DNA of 22,722 nucleotides from Smittium culicis (Eukaryota > Kickxellomycota > Harpellomycetes > Harpellales > Legeriomycetaceae). The DNA lies in assembly GCA_001970855.1 (NCBI GenBank), contig LSSN01000271.1, positions 1 to 22,722 on the forward strand, read 5' to 3'. Below the pieces are notes generated by a model, which was given only the letters and a program-made list of their open reading frames with translations, made no database searches and was not told the origin of the DNA. Position 1 is the first letter of the stretch, and every line of letters starts with the position of its first letter. Both the position numbers and the translations under genes were made by a program. Of this stretch, positions 21,201-22,722 are shown piece after piece.

Positions 21201-21745
21201 TAATCAATAATATAACAAATCAGATATAAAAATAATGGTAGACTCTGGATGAAGGGAAAATTGTTTAACGCTATTATCCAAAATTTATAAAATTGTATAA
21301 ACTTTAATTAATCGAATTAAAAAATTTTGAAAGGGTTTTTTTGAAAATAAATGTGCGAAAAGTAAAATTCTGCGACTTACTAATCAGATAAAAAACTTTT
21401 TAAATACTAAAACTCAATATCATTAAGATTTAACAGAATTTCATTTTCTTTCAGAATCTGCGACACAAGTTAATATTAAGAATATGGGAGATTGCAAGAA
21501 GATTTTGCTTTTTTCAAAATAATTTTCCATAAATAAACGAAACTGAACAACTAAAAAATATATAATTTCTAATAAGTATTTTTTTTTTTGTCTGAGAGTT
21601 TATTAAACATAATTTTAACGTAATTTCTAATAAGTATTTATATGAAAATCAGCCACTAAGCTAAGTTGGAATTATAGGTGAATATAGTTACCTTGTTGCA
21701 GAGTTTTTTTACCCGCTAGAAAGAATTTAGAATGTATTTAGTTTT
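18261..21745. other. AT-rich gene-poor stretch
   Basis: About 3.5 kb with no recognisable gene or RNA. Two overlapping opposite-strand ORFs near 20135-20356 are Lys/Ile/Phe-rich and look like chance. A 19-bp direct repeat occurs at 21563 and 21621. A lone ATATGGGAGATT (21482-21493) equals the end of the TA-flanked MITE family, but no partner end was found. Confidence 0.7.
21563..21639. repeat. 19-bp direct repeat, two copies
   Basis: TAATTTCTAATAAGTATTT at 21563-21581 is repeated exactly at 21621-21639, with start points 58 bp apart. It is longer than expected by chance even in AT-rich DNA. It may be a local duplication or the footprint of an insertion between the copies. Confidence 0.65.
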
Positions 21746-21747
21746 AG

Positions 21748-21940
21748 TTCAATCCATTTCTGCCCAAAAATCTTTAAAAAAATTTTATTTATTCATTTAT
21801 TATCTTATTTCTGATATATAGTTTGCTGTTAAAATCAATATACCAGCAAATCTTATCGCCCAGGAATTAATTTATTTTAATGAAATCAGCTGGCTATAGT
21901 TATTAGACCAAAAACAGTACACTTCCCGGGAAAGGATTAA
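21748..21940. mobile_element. MITE-like element, TTAA-flanked family, copy A
   Basis: About 190 bp alignable with 22266-22462 over its whole length (TCTTTAAAAAA near the left, GGAATTAAT, TGGCTATA and GGGAAAGG on the right, offset 521-522 bp). The right end reads CGGGAAAGGA followed by TTAA (21937-21940). The left end is worn (TTCA then ATCCATTTCTGCCC instead of TTAA then CCCTTTCCCGTCC). It has no coding capacity. Confidence 0.55.
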
Positions 21941-21990
21941 AATTGCTATTTTTTCCGATTTATAAATTTTGTTCAAGAAGTTCTATTTGA

Positions 21991-22186
21991 TATATGAGAT
22001 ATTATTTCAAGGAGCGTAATTTGCCCTTTTAAAATTTATCTATGTAGAATTGCTTTATTTTTAAATCTTATTAGAATTTATCATCGAATAGTTTATCTGA
22101 TTCAACCAATAAGTTTACCTAATGCAACTGAGCAAATAGAATTTCTGTGAAATAAAATTCCTTTTCCCGAAAGAATATCCCATATA
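21991..22186 (-). mobile_element. MITE-like element, TA-flanked family, copy 2
   Basis: About 196 bp, the inverted counterpart of 15063-15263. The left end is TATGAGATATTATTTC and the complement of the right end is TATGGGATATTCTTTC (14 of 16 match), each flanked by TA (21991-21992, 22185-22186). It lies between the two copies of the TTAA-flanked family. It is non-coding. Confidence 0.6.
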
Positions 22187-22265
22187 TTAGTTTTTTAGTT
22201 TATTTTATACGCTGTAATCCTAGAGCTATAAAATGATCCCTTCGTGACGAATTTCCCATATATTT

Positions 22266-22462
22266 TTAACCCTTTCCCGTCCAACGCTCTTTAAAAAAGT
22301 CAATTCTTTTATTCGTTTATGATTTAAAAGTAAATCTATTATTTGCTTTTCTTTTGCGTTTTACCAATATTTCTTGAAGCCTCGGAATTAATCGATTTTA
22401 ATTGAATATAGTTGGCTATATCTGGTAAGTCAAAAATAGTATACCGCGCGGGAAAGGTTTAA
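22266..22462. mobile_element. MITE-like element, TTAA-flanked family, copy B
   Basis: About 197 bp bounded by TTAA on both sides (22266-22269 and 22459-22462). Inside these are inverted ends CCCTTTCCCG (left) and the complement of CGGGAAAGGT (right), with 9 bp perfect. TTAA target duplication and ends starting CCCTTT are typical of piggyBac-type elements, so this is probably a non-autonomous piggyBac-like MITE. It has no ORF. Confidence 0.6.
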
Positions 22463-22722
22463 TTAGACTAAGCATAGAAATTCAAAATAAAAAAAAAACA
22501 CCAATGATTCATCGTAATCGAAATCCTTAAAATAGCGTAGCCAATTATTGGCGCGTAGTCCTTCGTATTATCTAAAAGAAGGTTTGAATCAAAATATAGT
22601 CAACAAGTACGATTGTCTAAAATTGGCAAATATAGTTAAGTGTGTAAAATTCTGAATTTTTTTTTAAGTTATTAGTCATCAAAATGCGATTGAAAAGTCA
22701 ATAAAGTAAAAATTTTCTCAAT
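22463..22722. other. Terminal non-coding stretch
   Basis: The last 260 bp hold no ORF or repeat that I can recognise. They are somewhat less AT-rich around 22500-22580. Confidence 0.6.

Noticed and set aside
1..22722. tRNA, rRNA, CRISPR, riboswitch or phage-defence system
   Set aside because: No B-box/cloverleaf, no regularly spaced repeats and no prokaryotic operon structure were found; the content is eukaryotic.

Overview
The window looks like a piece of an AT-rich fungal nuclear genome. It holds two intact, intronless transporter genes of the fungal monocarboxylate-porter type, both on the minus strand. They are set in long AT-rich non-coding DNA littered with dead eukaryotic transposable elements: a LINE-type non-LTR retrotransposon, a DIRS-type (tyrosine-recombinase) retrotransposon and small MITE-like elements. 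Nothing bacterial is visible (no operons, no Shine-Dalgarno sites). The lineage cannot be fixed from the sequence. The transporter type argues for a fungus, and from memory the co-occurrence of this LINE type with DIRS elements reminds me of early-diverging fungi, but that is a weak inference.

Layout. 1-141: 3' flank of transporter 1. 142-1485 (-): transporter 1. About 1490-2110: its upstream region, less AT-rich, with a 14-bp inverted repeat. 2111-5940: AT-rich DNA with a G12 tract and one small GC-richer island at about 3771-3890. 5942-8400 (+): LINE relic (endonuclease tail, reverse transcriptase, C-terminal region), full of stops and frameshifts. 8450-11060 (+): DIRS relic (gag, reverse transcriptase, RNase H, post-RNase H region), equally decayed and not apparent from open reading frames alone. 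11061-16076: very AT-rich DNA carrying one copy of a MITE-like family (15063-15263). 16132-17475 (-): transporter 2. 17476-18260: its upstream region. 18261-21745: AT-rich DNA. 21748-22462: a nest of MITE-like elements, with two copies of a TTAA-flanked family and, between them, a second copy of the TA-flanked family seen at 15 kb.

How the parts fit. The two transporters are both 447 residues, align without gaps and are about 75% identical overall (about 80% outside the N-terminal tail, hand count), so they are paralogs from a local duplication. They also share a 12-nt 3' element at exactly the same distance from the stop codon. The 14.6 kb between them is mostly degenerate transposon DNA and AT-rich sequence, suggesting that a former tandem pair was pushed apart by insertions that have since decayed. 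No RNA gene, CRISPR array or prokaryote-type system was found. The most informative unannotated content is the DIRS relic and the two MITE families.
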